Source of the DNA: DATAXV01 sp036272915 | Lineage (GTDB): Bacteria; Chloroflexota; Dormibacteria; Dormibacterales; Dormibacteraceae | Reading direction: 5' to 3' | Length of the DNA: 64,000 bases | Assembly (NCBI GenBank): GCA_036272915.1 | Contig: DATAXV010000190.1 | Location: 3,906-67,905, forward strand | In this document: one piece after another, positions 1 through 8,716 of the stretch | How positions within the stretch are numbered: the first letter of the stretch is position 1 | Layout: each line of letters begins with the position of its first letter | Position numbers and translations under genes: made by a program | The notes under the pieces: model-generated | What the model saw: the letters and a program-made list of their open reading frames with translations, nothing else | Told to the model about the DNA's origin: nothing | Databases searched by the model: none

Positions 1-88
1 GGTCGCCGACCTCACCTCGGCGGTGGTGCGCAACGGCTACCTCCCCGACCAGGTGGTGTCGCTCGACGGCGGGCTCCACCCGCACTGA
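1..88 (+). CDS. C-terminal end of an SDR-family oxidoreductase (partial)
   Basis: An open frame enters from the left edge and stops with TGA at 86-88. The 28 visible residues include NGYLPDQVVSLDGGLHPH, which resembles the C-terminal tail of short-chain dehydrogenases (FabG-like 'xxTGQxxxVDGG'). The nucleotide-binding and catalytic parts lie outside the window, so the substrate cannot be named. It ends 11 bases before hisA and may be co-transcribed with it. The tail is short, so the family call is moderate. Confidence 0.6.
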   Translation, partial: VADLTSAVVRNGYLPDQVVSLDGGLHPH

Positions 89-99
89 GGAGCGTCGAC

Positions 100-816
100 A
101 TGCTGATCATCCCGGCGCTCGACCTCCGCGGCGCGAAGGTCGTCAATCTCCACCAGGGCGACTTCTCTCGCGAGACCGCCTACGCCGACGAGCCGCTGGG
201 CATGGCCCGCGCCTACGTCGAGGCCGGAGCCCGGCGGCTGCACGTGGTCGACCTCGACGCCGCGCGCGGCTCCGGCGATAACCGCGACTGGCTGGAGCGG
301 CTGCTGGCCGAGGTGAGCGTCGAGGTTCAGGTGGCGGGCGGCGTCCGCGATCCGGAGACGGCGGCCCGCTGGCTCCGGGCGGGTGCGGCGCTGGTGGTCC
401 TGGGGACGACGGCGGTCAGGGAGCCCGAGGTGCTGGCCGGGATCGCGGCCCGTCATCCGGGCCGGGTGCTGGCGGCCCTCGACGTTCGAGGTGGCCGGCC
501 GGCGGTCACCGGCTGGCTGGCGGAGGAGGCGGTCGAGCTCGACCATCTCCTGGGGCGATGGGAGCGGGCCGAGCTGGCCGGGATCGTCCTTACCAGCATC
601 GACCAGGACGGAACCATGGCCGGGCCGGATCTGGCGATGCTGGCCCACGTGCGCGCCACGAGCAGGCACCCCGTCATCTATTCAGGTGGGATCGGATCCC
701 TGGATGACGTTCGCGACCTCCGCTCGGGCGGCGCCCAGGGTGCGATCCTGGGCCGCGCGCTGCTCGACGGCAGGTTCAGCCTCGACGAGGCGCTGGAGAC
801 TGCGCGGCCGGATTGA
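100..816 (+). CDS. hisA: Phosphoribosylformimino-5-aminoimidazole carboxamide ribotide isomerase
   Basis: Fourth step of histidine synthesis: Amadori isomerisation of ProFAR to PRFAR in the cytoplasm. The 238-residue protein has the normal HisA length and a (beta/alpha)8 pattern. The expected catalytic aspartates are seen at D8 (IIPALDLRG) and D128 (ALDVRGGRPAVTGW). Phosphate-binding glycines lie in VAGGVRD near residue 80 and YSGGIGS near 195. A GGAG sits 8-9 bases before the ATG. No other his gene is nearby, so it is separated from the rest of the pathway here. In Actinobacteria the homologue PriA also does the TrpF reaction; I cannot exclude dual specificity from sequence alone. Confidence 0.93.
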   Translation: MLIIPALDLRGAKVVNLHQGDFSRETAYADEPLGMARAYVEAGARRLHVVDLDAARGSGDNRDWLERLLAEVSVEVQVAGGVRDPETAARWLRAGAALVVLGTTAVREPEVLAGIAARHPGRVLAALDVRGGRPAVTGWLAEEAVELDHLLGRWERAELAGIVLTSIDQDGTMAGPDLAMLAHVRATSRHPVIYSGGIGSLDDVRDLRSGGAQGAILGRALLDGRFSLDEALETARPD

Positions 817-838
817 GCCCGTCGGATCGGCGCGGCGG

Positions 839-844
839 TACGCT
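839..844 (+). promoter_or_regulatory. -10 box of a probable leaderless promoter
   Basis: TACGCT ends 7 bases before the GTG at 852, and no Shine-Dalgarno sequence is present. The spacing puts the transcription start at or beside the start codon. The same arrangement recurs at several other genes in the window. Confidence 0.4.
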
Positions 845-851
845 TAGATGC

Positions 852-1289
852 GTGCTGGAGCTGGTCATCGGAGTGGTCGCCGCGCTGCTGCTACTGACCG
901 GCGTCGGCATCATCCTCGGGCCCAACCTGCCCCGGCTGCTCTTCGCCCCGCGGTCCCACCGCCGGCGACTCGCACGGCCGTTCCTCACCGTCCCCGGGTC
1001 CGTCCACCCCACGGTGGAGAGGGCGCTGACCGCGACCTCGAGCCTGATCAGCCTTCTCGACAAGCGCGGACTGCGGCGCCAGGCGGCCGCGCTCCGGTCG
1101 GCCGGCGACCGGCTGCGCCGGGAGGAGGAGGCCGGGATCTACGCGATGGGGGACGTGCTCCGCGTCCTGCGCCGGCTCGACCTCAGCCAGAGCCCCGACG
1201 AGGCCAGCTCCCTGGCCGCGCTGCTGGAGCAGATCAGCGACGCGCTGAGGGACAGGGCGGAGCAGCTGGAGCTGCTTCCTCGGCACTGA
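852..1289 (+). CDS. Hypothetical single-span membrane protein
   Basis: Unrecognised 145-residue protein. It begins with one strong hydrophobic segment (about residues 3-25, LVIGVVAALLLLTGVGIILG), followed by a basic stretch (SHRRRLARP), so the rest is probably cytoplasmic. The remainder is helical and charged (RLRREEEAGIYAMGDVLRVLRR), with coiled-coil character. I chose the GTG at 852 because the membrane span then lies at the N-terminus and a -10-like box precedes it; a TTG at 813 overlapping the hisA stop is possible. The 3' end overlaps the convergent lyase gene by 56 bases. Confidence 0.6.
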   Translation: MLELVIGVVAALLLLTGVGIILGPNLPRLLFAPRSHRRRLARPFLTVPGSVHPTVERALTATSSLISLLDKRGLRRQAAALRSAGDRLRREEEAGIYAMGDVLRVLRRLDLSQSPDEASSLAALLEQISDALRDRAEQLELLPRH

Positions 1290-2217
1290 ACAGGGCGGCG
1301 TCCACTCCCGATTCGCGCATACCCGCCGTCCGGCCGCGATCGACCATGACCTCGGCCATCTTGCGGGTCGCCTCGTCCACCATCTCGCCACCGATGTCGA
1401 CCGCGCCGGTGGCCTCCTCGCCGGTTGCCGCGGCATAGGCGCGGACGATCGCGCAGGCGCGATCGAACTCCTCCTGGCGAGGCGAGAAGATCTCGTTGAG
1501 GGCCGATAGCTGGGCCGGGTGGATCGCCCACTTGCCGTCGTAGCCGAGGGCGGCCGCCTGGCCGGCGAGGGAACGGAGGCCGGCCTCGTCCCGGAACCGC
1601 GCGTACGGCCCCTCGATCGCCTGCTGGCGGTGAAGCCTGGCCTGGAGGACGATCTTGACTCTCGCGTAGTGCCAGAGGTCGCCGGGATAGGTGGTGGACT
1701 CCTCGCCGATGGTCAGACCGGGCATGCGCGTCGAGGCGGCCAGGTCGCCCTTGCCCAGGTGCAGGGCCACGGTCCGGTCGCTGGCCGAGCAGATCTCGTC
1801 GAGACGCTCGATTCCGGCCGGGGTCTCGATGCCGAGCTCGATGCCGATGCGGCGGGGGAGGCGCAGGCGCTTCTCCAGCTGCTCCAGAAGGTGATGGAGG
1901 AAGTTGAGCTGGTCCGCGCCCTCGGCCTTGGGCAGGAAGATGGTGTCGATCCTCTCGCCCGCCCCCTCCACCACGTGGCGCACGTCGTCCAGGCACCAGC
2001 TGGTGTCGACCGCGTTGACCCGCACGGAGCGGACCTTGCCCTCGTAGGCGTGCCTACAGAGGGCGTCCACGACGCCCTGGCGGGCCGCCACCTTGGCACT
2101 CGCTGCCACCGAGTCCTCGAGGTCGAGGACGATCATGTCGGCCACCGACCCGTCCGCCTTCTCGTGGAAGCGCGGGGTGGTGGCCGGGACCGAAAGAATC
2201 GAACGTCTCGCGCGCAC
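1234..2217 (-). CDS. HpcH/HpaI aldolase / citrate lyase beta (CitE-like) family protein
   Basis: A 327-residue TIM-barrel CoA-ester or 2-oxoacid lyase. The N-terminal RRSILSVPATTPRFHEKA and the metal-site strand VLDLEDSV are family hallmarks, and RIGIELGIETPAGIERLDEI carries the acidic Mg ligand region. Relatives include CitE, malyl-CoA lyase and (3S)-malyl-CoA thioesterase; no citrate lyase alpha or gamma subunit is nearby, so classical citrate lyase is unlikely. It starts at GTG 2217, 8 bases after the SRPBCC stop, so both are probably in one transcript. The C-terminal tail (EEAAPAAPPCPSARR) looks low-complexity and overlaps the convergent gene. Confidence 0.8.
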   Translation of the reverse strand: MRARRSILSVPATTPRFHEKADGSVADMIVLDLEDSVAASAKVAARQGVVDALCRHAYEGKVRSVRVNAVDTSWCLDDVRHVVEGAGERIDTIFLPKAEGADQLNFLHHLLEQLEKRLRLPRRIGIELGIETPAGIERLDEICSASDRTVALHLGKGDLAASTRMPGLTIGEESTTYPGDLWHYARVKIVLQARLHRQQAIEGPYARFRDEAGLRSLAGQAAALGYDGKWAIHPAQLSALNEIFSPRQEEFDRACAIVRAYAAATGEEATGAVDIGGEMVDEATRKMAEVMVDRGRTAGMRESGVDAALFSAEEAAPAAPPCPSARR

Positions 2218-2225
2218 GGCCGGGA

Positions 2226-2669
2226 TTATGGCCGAGTCGGGGACTCCAGATAGTCCTTCAGACGAACCATTCCCTGCCTGATGCCGTCCTCATAGCGGCC
2301 CTGAAGCAGACCTCCGGCGAAGCGGAGGAAGCCTCCCATCCGGTAGTCCATGTCGTAGACGAGATGGGTGCCCTCGCCCTCGGGCCGGTAGGTGTAGGAC
2401 CAGGTACCCTCGACCGGGCCCCCGTCGAACTTCCCCGCGCAGCGCTTCGGCTTGTCCCAGGTCTGGGGCAGGAGCACGAGCTGGATGTCGCCGGGCAGGT
2501 CGAGTTCGTAACGGATCCGCCGGTTCGGCCCGGGGACGTCGCCGTCGAGCAGCGTCGCCCGCCTGATGTAGCCGGCCCAGCGGCGGGTCTCTTCAAGGTC
2601 CTCGTGTACCGCATGCCAGACCCTCTCCGGAGGAACGGCGATGGAGATCTCCGCCCGAATGGTTGCCAT
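2226..2669 (-). CDS. SRPBCC (START-like) family protein
   Basis: A 147-residue protein beginning IRAEISIAVPPERVWHAVHED, the typical first strand and helix of the polyketide cyclase/SRPBCC fold. The end (GGLLQGRYEDGIRQGMVRLKDYLE) matches the long closing helix. The fold binds hydrophobic ligands, and no catalytic residues allow a reaction to be assigned. A GATAAT box lies 7 bases before the ATG on this strand, with no Shine-Dalgarno, so the two-gene transcript with the downstream CitE-like gene may start leaderless. It is divergent from the MFS gene. Confidence 0.75.
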   Translation of the reverse strand: MATIRAEISIAVPPERVWHAVHEDLEETRRWAGYIRRATLLDGDVPGPNRRIRYELDLPGDIQLVLLPQTWDKPKRCAGKFDGGPVEGTWSYTYRPEGEGTHLVYDMDYRMGGFLRFAGGLLQGRYEDGIRQGMVRLKDYLESPTRP

Positions 2670-2726
2670 GAATGCGATTATCGATCAGCAGTGTCAGCCC
2701 TTCAGCCTCACCGCACCAGGTCGTCG

Positions 2727-3956
2727 ATGGGAGCCCAGGCCCTGGGTGCGCTGCGACATCGGAATTACCGCCTCTTCTTCATCGGTCAGACGGTCTTCAC
2801 CCTCGGCTCCTGGATGCAGGGCATCGCCCTGCCCTGGGTGACCCTGGAGCGAACCCACTCGGCGTTCCTCCTCGGTGTTCTCGGCCTCGTCCAGTACCTG
2901 CCGATGATCGTCGCCGGTCCGGTCGGCGGCATGATCGCCGACCGCCTGCCCAAGCGGACGGTTCTCCAGCTCACGCTGACCCTGTTCACCCTGGTCGGAC
3001 TCTTCCTCTATGCGATGAGCTGGCGGGGGACCGACCACTACTGGGTGCTGCTCGTCACTGCGGCCGTCTGGGGCCTCATCCAGCTTGTCGACGCCCCCTG
3101 CCGGCAGGCGGCCAGCCTCGAGGTGGTGGGGCCCGAGGATCTGCTCAGCGTGATCTCGCTCAACACCACCACCTGGAACGCGGCCGCCGTGATCGGGCCT
3201 GTGGTCGCGGGCGTGGTGGTCGCCACCATCGGCGCGCCCTGGTGCTTCCTCGCCACCTCGATCGCCTCCCTCTGCGGGATTCTCAGCCTGGTCTTCATGC
3301 ACAGCCTTCCGGTCGTGCTTCGCGAGGGCCAGCAGCCGTCCCGGTGGCAGCACATCGTCGAGGGCGCCAGGGTGGCCATGGGCCAGCCCGTGATCGTCTG
3401 GCTGATGATCGTCACGCTCGCCTTCTCGGTGCTCGCCAGCAACCGCATGACCCTCCTGCCCCTGCTCTCCATGGGGAGGCTCCACTCCGGGGCCTGGGGC
3501 TTCGGGATCCTGATCGCCGCCGGCGGCATGGGCGCGCTGATCGCCAACCGCGTCTTCGCCGCGCACGGCCGGCGCCTGGGCGGGCGCGCCCACTTCTGGG
3601 TGGCACTGGGCTGGGCGACGGCGCTGGTCCTGTGCGGGATCAGCCAGTGGGTGGTGCTGACCGCCCTGCTGCTGGTGGCTGCGGGCGCCTTCCGGATGTG
3701 GTTCCTGGCCGCGACCGGGTCACGGATCCAGACGCTCACGCCGGACGCCTCCCGGGGCCGGACGATGACCTTCTACGCGCAGGCGACGACGACCGGCGCC
3801 GCCGTCTCACCTCTGGAGGCGGGAGGCGTCGCCGCGCTGGTCGGGGCACCGTTCGCCCTGGCCGCGGGCGCAGGCGCATGCCTTCTGGTGGCGATAGGCG
3901 TGCGCCTGCTGCAGCCGCAGGCGTTCACCTCGAAAGGCGAACCGGGAGGCGATTGA
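2727..3956 (+). CDS. MFS transporter, DHA3/EntS-like
   Basis: A 409-residue integral membrane protein with about 12 hydrophobic segments. It starts MGAQALGALRHRNYRLFFIG, the usual N-terminus of the macrolide/enterobactin exporter-like MFS group, and has the loop 2-3 motif GGMIADRLPKR (GxxxDRxGRR-like). Probably a proton-driven exporter; the substrate is unknown. The frame is open far upstream, but the ATG at 2727 places the family-typical RNYRLFF motif at the start. It is divergent from the SRPBCC gene and convergent with rpsR, with 18 bases between the stops. Confidence 0.8.
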   Translation: MGAQALGALRHRNYRLFFIGQTVFTLGSWMQGIALPWVTLERTHSAFLLGVLGLVQYLPMIVAGPVGGMIADRLPKRTVLQLTLTLFTLVGLFLYAMSWRGTDHYWVLLVTAAVWGLIQLVDAPCRQAASLEVVGPEDLLSVISLNTTTWNAAAVIGPVVAGVVVATIGAPWCFLATSIASLCGILSLVFMHSLPVVLREGQQPSRWQHIVEGARVAMGQPVIVWLMIVTLAFSVLASNRMTLLPLLSMGRLHSGAWGFGILIAAGGMGALIANRVFAAHGRRLGGRAHFWVALGWATALVLCGISQWVVLTALLLVAAGAFRMWFLAATGSRIQTLTPDASRGRTMTFYAQATTTGAAVSPLEAGGVAALVGAPFALAAGAGACLLVAIGVRLLQPQAFTSKGEPGGD

Positions 3957-3974
3957 AGGGCCGGGTGGGCCGGG

Positions 3975-4217
3975 TCAGGCGACGCGCTGGTGCTGCGGCG
4001 CGTAGGGAAGGAGGGCCATGACCCGGGCGCGCTTGATCGCCAGTGCCAGACGGCGCTGGTGGCGAGCGCAGGTTCCCGTGCGCCGACGCGGGAGCATCGT
4101 CGCCCGCTCGGTGATGAAGCGGCGCAGCATGGACACCCTCTTGTAGTCCACCTCGTCGACACCCTCCGCGCAGAAGGCGCACCTCTTGCGGCGTGACTGG
4201 GTACGTGCGGGACTCAT
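3975..4217 (-). CDS. rpsR: 30S ribosomal protein bS18, orphan copy with zinc motif
   Basis: An 80-residue protein with the full bS18 signature: [51 protein letters not shown]. Cys13, Cys16, Cys50 and His53 form a plausible zinc site, so this is the C+ form. It binds 16S rRNA with bS6 in the platform of the small subunit. It stands alone, away from the usual rpsF-ssb-rpsR-rplI cluster. Many Actinobacteria have a second rpsR; whether another copy exists here is not visible. The ATG at 4217 gives the canonical N-terminus. No clear Shine-Dalgarno is present, and TAGCAT lies 11 bases upstream. Confidence 0.93.
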   Translation of the reverse strand: MSPARTQSRRKRCAFCAEGVDEVDYKRVSMLRRFITERATMLPRRRTGTCARHQRRLALAIKRARVMALLPYAPQHQRVA

Positions 4218-4231
4218 ATGAAGAGGACATG

Positions 4232-5764
4232 CTACCGCCCCGTGTCGGCGATGGGCGGGGTCGACGCCATCGCGACGGGCGGACCGAACCACCGCTCCCG
4301 CGCCACGCCAAGGCCGTCGAGGGTACCCGCGGCGGGTGCCCAGCAGACGTAGCCGTCCGGCCGGACCAGCATCCCTGAGGGCAGCTCTGGGTCCCGCCCG
4401 ACAGCCCTGACCACGTCGACGCGATCGTCGGGGACGGCGGAGTCGGCGGCGCCACATCCCAGGTCGAGGAGAAGGCCATGGCCGGTGCGCATGAGCGAGG
4501 AGAGGCGGACGGTCCGACCTGACGTCTCCAGGTCCGGGTCGGGGGCGCGGCGGCCGACGAGGTCGGGTGCTCCCTCGGGCACCGGGTACCGGACGTCCAG
4601 GCCCGAGGTCATGCCTGAGAGGTGACGGTTGACATCGGGCATCCGCATCAGGTCGGAGAACAGCTCCCGCAGGGCGGTCACCTCCTCATCGCCGATGTTG
4701 CGGTTGAGGGCGCTCTGCGCCCGGGTGTTGTGAAGGACGCGGGCGCCGACGGGGTGCCGCTCCTCCTCATAGGTGTCGAGCAGGCCGGCGGGGGCACGGC
4801 CACGGACCTCGGCGGCGAGCTTCCAGCCCAGGTTGAAGGCGTCCTGGACGCCGAGGTTGAGGCCCTGGCCACCGAGTGGGGAGTGAACGTGGGCGGCGTC
4901 GCCGGCGAGGAAGACCCTTCCCACGCGGTAGCGATCGACCTGGCGGGAGGCGTCGGTGAAGCGGGAGCCGGCCCGCAGCTCGACCAGCTTCAGCTCCTCT
5001 CCGTAGGAGGCTCGCAGCGCCTCCTGGACCTCGGCCTCCTCGACCGGGGCGTCTCGGGCCAGGGAGCTCTGTTCGGGGCCGCCGAACATGAACCGGTGCA
5101 GCCCCGACTCGGCCGGCGCCAGCACCGCCCAGCGGTCGGCCTCGGCGCGGACCCGGTTGCTGAAGTGCCTCGGCTCGCGGCCGACGAGCTCCTCGGGCCC
5201 GGCGACGACCACGTCGGACAGCACCATCGAGTGCGTTCCCGCGCGTCCGGGGAAGCCGACACCGATCAGCCTGCGGGCGGTGCTGTGCCCGCCGTCGCAG
5301 CCGGCCAGCCAGCCGGCCTCGACGGGGCGGCTGCCGGACGGGCCGTCGAGGGTCGCGATCACGCCACCCTCCCCACGCCCGAGGGCGACCAGCTCCTGCG
5401 ATCGCAGCACCTCGCCGCCCAGCTCGAGGAACCGCTCCTCGAGGATGTCCTCGAGCCTGGCCTGGGGCACGGCGACCGGCCAGGGATGCCGGGTCCCCCA
5501 GGGTCTGCAGTCGAGCGGGATCGGGAGCGCCGCGAAGTGCGAGCCAAGCTGGCCGGCGTTCAGGGCCTTCCGCTCAGCCGACTCGAAGAGGTCGCGCATA
5601 TCGAGGATCTCCGAGGTGCGCGGCTGTAGGCCACCGGCCTTCGACTGGCGACTTCGCCCGCCCAACCGGTCGACGACCATAGCCCGAACTCCTCCGAGCG
5701 CGAGCTCGCAGGCGAGCATCAGGCCGGTCGGGCCAGCACCGACGATGAGCACATCCGCGTCCAT
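4232..5764 (-). CDS. FAD-dependent aromatic monooxygenase (RdmE/PgaE/Rox-like)
   Basis: A 510-residue class A flavoprotein hydroxylase. The N-terminal dinucleotide fold is [18 protein letters not shown], a DG motif appears in [17 protein letters not shown], and the second FAD motif is [19 protein letters not shown]. The C-terminal thioredoxin-like domain ends with [11 protein letters not shown], as in polyketide and rifampicin monooxygenases. It uses NAD(P)H and O2 to hydroxylate an aromatic compound. The ATG at 5764 follows AAGGAGGAG at good spacing. It is divergent from a TetR gene 75 bases away, so it is probably repressed by it. A drug-inactivating or catabolic role is inference. Confidence 0.88.
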   Translation of the reverse strand: MDADVLIVGAGPTGLMLACELALGGVRAMVVDRLGGRSRQSKAGGLQPRTSEILDMRDLFESAERKALNAGQLGSHFAALPIPLDCRPWGTRHPWPVAVPQARLEDILEERFLELGGEVLRSQELVALGRGEGGVIATLDGPSGSRPVEAGWLAGCDGGHSTARRLIGVGFPGRAGTHSMVLSDVVVAGPEELVGREPRHFSNRVRAEADRWAVLAPAESGLHRFMFGGPEQSSLARDAPVEEAEVQEALRASYGEELKLVELRAGSRFTDASRQVDRYRVGRVFLAGDAAHVHSPLGGQGLNLGVQDAFNLGWKLAAEVRGRAPAGLLDTYEEERHPVGARVLHNTRAQSALNRNIGDEEVTALRELFSDLMRMPDVNRHLSGMTSGLDVRYPVPEGAPDLVGRRAPDPDLETSGRTVRLSSLMRTGHGLLLDLGCGAADSAVPDDRVDVVRAVGRDPELPSGMLVRPDGYVCWAPAAGTLDGLGVARERWFGPPVAMASTPPIADTGR

Positions 5765-5791
5765 CAGTCTCCTCCTTGAACTCATAATTTA

Positions 5792-5806
5792 CTTAACTCA
5801 GTCAAG
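5792..5806. promoter_or_regulatory. Candidate TetR operator between monooxygenase and regulator
   Basis: CTTAACTCAGTCAAG is an imperfect palindrome (6 of 7 arm positions match around a central C) in the 75-base divergent intergenic region. A longer-range GAACTC/GAGTTC pair flanks it at about 5778 and 5814. The site is AT-rich, unlike its surroundings, and would cover the promoters of both genes. Confidence 0.45.
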
Positions 5807-5839
5807 ATTTTATCCGAGTTCCTAATCTACCATTGGTAT

Positions 5840-6484
5840 ATGGGTGAGATCGGCCTGCGCCAGCGGAAGAAGGAGCGGACTCGAAGAGCAATCTCCGAGG
5901 CCGCCATCGCCCTCTTTCTCGAGCGCGGCTACGACAGCGTCTCCGTCGCCGACATCGCCGAGGCGGCCGAGGTCTCGAAGCCGACGTTGTTCAGCTACTT
6001 CCCGACCAAGGGCGACCTCGTCGTCCACCGGTTCGCGGACCACGAGGACGAGCTGGCCCGGGCCGTGCGCGGCCGGCGCAGAGGCGAGACGCCACTGGTC
6101 GCACTCCGAGGCCAGTTCCTGTCGGCGCTGGAGCACCACGATCCCGCCGCCGGGCTCAACGACGCACCGCCGACCTTCCTCTTCTGCCGGATGCTGTTCG
6201 GGACGCCTAGCCTGGACGGGGACATCGCCCGCCATATCGCCCGAAGCGAGGTGGCCCTGACCGCCGCCCTTCGAGAGGCGGACGGGAACGACCGGCTGAC
6301 CACGCGCCTGGCCGCCGTCCAGGTGGTGGCGGTGCGCCGAGTGCTGAGCCTGGACAACTGGCGGGCCATCGAGCGCGGCCGGACCGCGGCTGATGTCTAC
6401 CCGGAGGCGGTCACCGCCGCCAACCTCGCCTTCGGCCTCCTCCGCCGGGGCCTCGGCGATCTCGGCCCGCCCGCCGGTGCCTGA
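5840..6484 (+). CDS. TetR family transcriptional regulator
   Basis: A 214-residue repressor. The helix-turn-helix is at about residues 13-58: RRAISEAAIALFLERGYDSV, then VADIAEAAEVSKPTLFSYFP. The C-terminal ligand-binding region is not diagnostic. It faces the FAD monooxygenase, and the shared intergenic palindrome suggests that it represses both that gene and itself, with the monooxygenase substrate as a likely inducer. A TAATCT box lies 11 bases before the ATG, and there is no Shine-Dalgarno. Confidence 0.88.
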   Translation: MGEIGLRQRKKERTRRAISEAAIALFLERGYDSVSVADIAEAAEVSKPTLFSYFPTKGDLVVHRFADHEDELARAVRGRRRGETPLVALRGQFLSALEHHDPAAGLNDAPPTFLFCRMLFGTPSLDGDIARHIARSEVALTAALREADGNDRLTTRLAAVQVVAVRRVLSLDNWRAIERGRTAADVYPEAVTAANLAFGLLRRGLGDLGPPAGA

Positions 6485-6498
6485 GGCAGGCTCGTCGG

Positions 6499-6975
6499 AT
6501 GCCCACCGACGCCTCCAGGCCCGAACGGTGCCGAACCTGCGGCATCCTCGGCGCCATCGACACCGCTCCGGTCTCCGAGCGGATCTACTGGGACGGGACC
6601 TGGCGGATCACCCACGCCCTGGACAGCGCTCTGCCGGGATGGCTCGTCGTCATCCCCGCCCGCCACGTCCTCTCACTCGGCGACCTGAACGGCGCCGAGG
6701 CGGCATCCCTGGGTCCGCTCCTGACGGCCGCTTCCAGAGCCCTCGTCTCCGTCACCGGTTCCGCCAAGACCTATCTCGCCTCCTTCGCCGAGAAGGAGGG
6801 ATTCACGCACCTTCACATCCACCTGATCCCGCGCCACGCCAACCTCGAGCCGGGCCGGCGCGGCCCCGGCATCTTCGGGTACCTGGACAGGCCGGCTGCG
6901 GAGCAGGTGCCGGCCGCGGAGCGTGAGCGGCTGGCTCTCGCCCTCCGCGACGCAATGCAACCCTGTCTCATTTAA
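6499..6975 (+). CDS. HIT family protein (histidine-triad hydrolase/transferase)
   Basis: A 158-residue protein with the catalytic triad sequence HLHIHLIPR near residue 109 and the upstream strand GWLVVIPARHVLSLGDL. HIT proteins hydrolyse or transfer nucleoside phosphates or phosphoramidates. CRTCGIL near residue 11 and a second region lacking matching cysteines make a Galt-like zinc site doubtful. It begins 14 bases after the TetR stop and may share its transcript. The exact substrate cannot be told. Confidence 0.85.
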   Translation: MPTDASRPERCRTCGILGAIDTAPVSERIYWDGTWRITHALDSALPGWLVVIPARHVLSLGDLNGAEAASLGPLLTAASRALVSVTGSAKTYLASFAEKEGFTHLHIHLIPRHANLEPGRRGPGIFGYLDRPAAEQVPAAERERLALALRDAMQPCLI

Positions 6976-7115
6976 CGAAGCACCTGTGCCGGCGCCGCCT
7001 CCTCAATGGATACGCGGTGCGCGAGCCATTCCGAAAGATTGAGGTCATGGCATGGTCGGGGGCACCGGAGGGTCGCGAAGCGACCGCGCGGAGGTGGCCG
7101 GAGCCTCGAGAGTGC

Positions 7116-7122
7116 TTAGATT
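7116..7122 (+). promoter_or_regulatory. -10 box of a probable leaderless promoter
   Basis: TTAGATT lies 7 bases before the ATG at 7130, and no Shine-Dalgarno is visible. It fits the leaderless pattern seen repeatedly in the window. Confidence 0.4.
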
Positions 7123-7129
7123 TCGCCCT

Positions 7130-8683
7130 ATGGCCGAGACGATGGTGGGCGTCAACGGGGTGGACCTCTGCGTGGACACGTTCGGTGAAGCCGGAGCGCC
7201 ACCGATCCTGCTCATCGCCGGCGCCTCCGAGTCGATGGACGGGTGGGATCCAGAGCTGTGCCGGCTCCTTGCGGATGACGGCAGGTTCGTCATCCGGTAC
7301 GACCACCGCGACACCGGCCGCTCCACGAGCTGGCCGCCCGGAAGACCCGGATACTCGGGTTCCGACCTGATCGCCGACGCCGCCGGCCTGATCGATGCGC
7401 TGGCGGGCGGTCGCGCCCACGTGGCGGGACTCTCGATGGGCGGCGGCATCGCCCAGCGTATGGCCGTCGAGCATCCGGAGCGAGTGACGCCGCTGACGCT
7501 GATCGCGACCAGCCCGGGGCCTGGCGATGATCTGCCTCCGATCGCCGAACGGCTGAGGGCCGCCCTCGCGTCGCCGCAGCCCGATCCGGACTGGGATGAC
7601 CCGGAGGCGGTCGTCGAGAGCATCGTCGTCGGCTACCGGCCGTTTGCCGGGCCGGGTTGCTTCGACCAGACCGCGGTGCGCGCCGCGGCGCGCCGGATGG
7701 TCGCACGCACGCCCAACCGGGGTGCCAGCGCGGGCAACCACTGGCTGCTGGAGGGAGGCGGAGACGCGCGCTCCCGGCTGGGCGGGGTGAGAGCGCCGGC
7801 ACTCGTCGTCCACGGATCGGAGGACCCGTTCTTCCCGCCACGGCACGGGGAGGCGCTGGCCCGCGAGATCCCGGACGCCGACCTGCTCCTGCTCGATGGC
7901 GTCGGCCATCAGGCCCCTCCCCGCTCGACCTGGCCCGTGGTCGTGCCGGCCATCCTGCGCCACACCGATCACCGCGTCCGGTTCGCCGACGTGCTTGAAA
8001 GCGAGACGCGCGCCCACGACGAGCGATTCCGCACCGCCGCCCGTGTGGGGCCGCGCGACCGGGTGCTCGACATCGGCTGCGGCAGCGGCGGTTCGACGCG
8101 CGACGCGGCCAGGATGGCCGGGGAGGGCAGCGTGCTGGGGGTTGACGTCTCCGCGACGGCCTTGGAGGAGGCACGCCGGCTCAGCACTGCTGAGGGCCTC
8201 TGCATCAGCCGCTTCGGATCGATGTTCTTCGCCCACAAGGAGGCCGCCTTCACGAACATCGCACGCGCCCTCCGCCCGGATGCCCGCCTCGTGCTGCTCG
8301 TCTGGCAGAGCCGGGAGCGCAACGAGTCGTGGGGCGTGGTCCGCCTGGCGCTGGGCGCCACGGTCTCGAGCGTGGATCCAGCCGGCAGGGACGCGTTCTC
8401 CCTCGGCGACCAGGCCACGGCGGAACGGATCCTCACCTCCGCCGGCTTCGCCCACGTCGCCTTCGAGGATGTCCACGCACCGGTCTGCTACGGCCCTGAC
8501 GCCGCCACCGCGTGCGAGTTCGCCCTCGGGTTCAGCGACGCGAGGGAGGCGCTCGCCTCACTCGACCCGGTCGAGCGCGATCCCGCCCGCGAGCGGCTGC
8601 GGGCCATGCTCGCCGACCACGAGACGGAGAGAGGCGTCGTCCTCGACGGCCGCACCGGGATCATCACCGCCCGCCGGCGGTGA
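7130..8683 (+). CDS. Alpha/beta hydrolase fused to an internally deleted SAM methyltransferase
   Basis: One open frame of 517 residues. Residues 1 to about 285 are an alpha/beta hydrolase: oxyanion region LLIAGASESMDGWD, nucleophile elbow HVAGLSMGGG, acid in VVHGSEDPFFPP, and histidine in DGVGHQAPP. From about residue 287 the frame reads into a class I methyltransferase with the SAM motif VLDIGCGSGGSTRD and GVDVSATALEEARRL. About 45-50 residues that normally separate the acidic-loop strand from the ISRFGSMFF strand are missing near base 8200, where STAEG runs directly into LCISRFG. The methyltransferase is therefore probably inactive, while the hydrolase looks complete. The joining may come from loss of a stop between two genes. 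Confidence 0.75.
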   Translation: MAETMVGVNGVDLCVDTFGEAGAPPILLIAGASESMDGWDPELCRLLADDGRFVIRYDHRDTGRSTSWPPGRPGYSGSDLIADAAGLIDALAGGRAHVAGLSMGGGIAQRMAVEHPERVTPLTLIATSPGPGDDLPPIAERLRAALASPQPDPDWDDPEAVVESIVVGYRPFAGPGCFDQTAVRAAARRMVARTPNRGASAGNHWLLEGGGDARSRLGGVRAPALVVHGSEDPFFPPRHGEALAREIPDADLLLLDGVGHQAPPRSTWPVVVPAILRHTDHRVRFADVLESETRAHDERFRTAARVGPRDRVLDIGCGSGGSTRDAARMAGEGSVLGVDVSATALEEARRLSTAEGLCISRFGSMFFAHKEAAFTNIARALRPDARLVLLVWQSRERNESWGVVRLALGATVSSVDPAGRDAFSLGDQATAERILTSAGFAHVAFEDVHAPVCYGPDAATACEFALGFSDAREALASLDPVERDPARERLRAMLADHETERGVVLDGRTGIITARRR

Positions 8684-8716
8684 ATCCGCCGCAGGTCGAC
8701 TTGCGAGAATCACGGT

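Noticed and set aside
848..1438. ATG-started frame at 848 as the gene after hisA
   Set aside because: Its translation is arginine/proline/alanine rich without structure; the GTG frame at 852 gives a sensible membrane protein.
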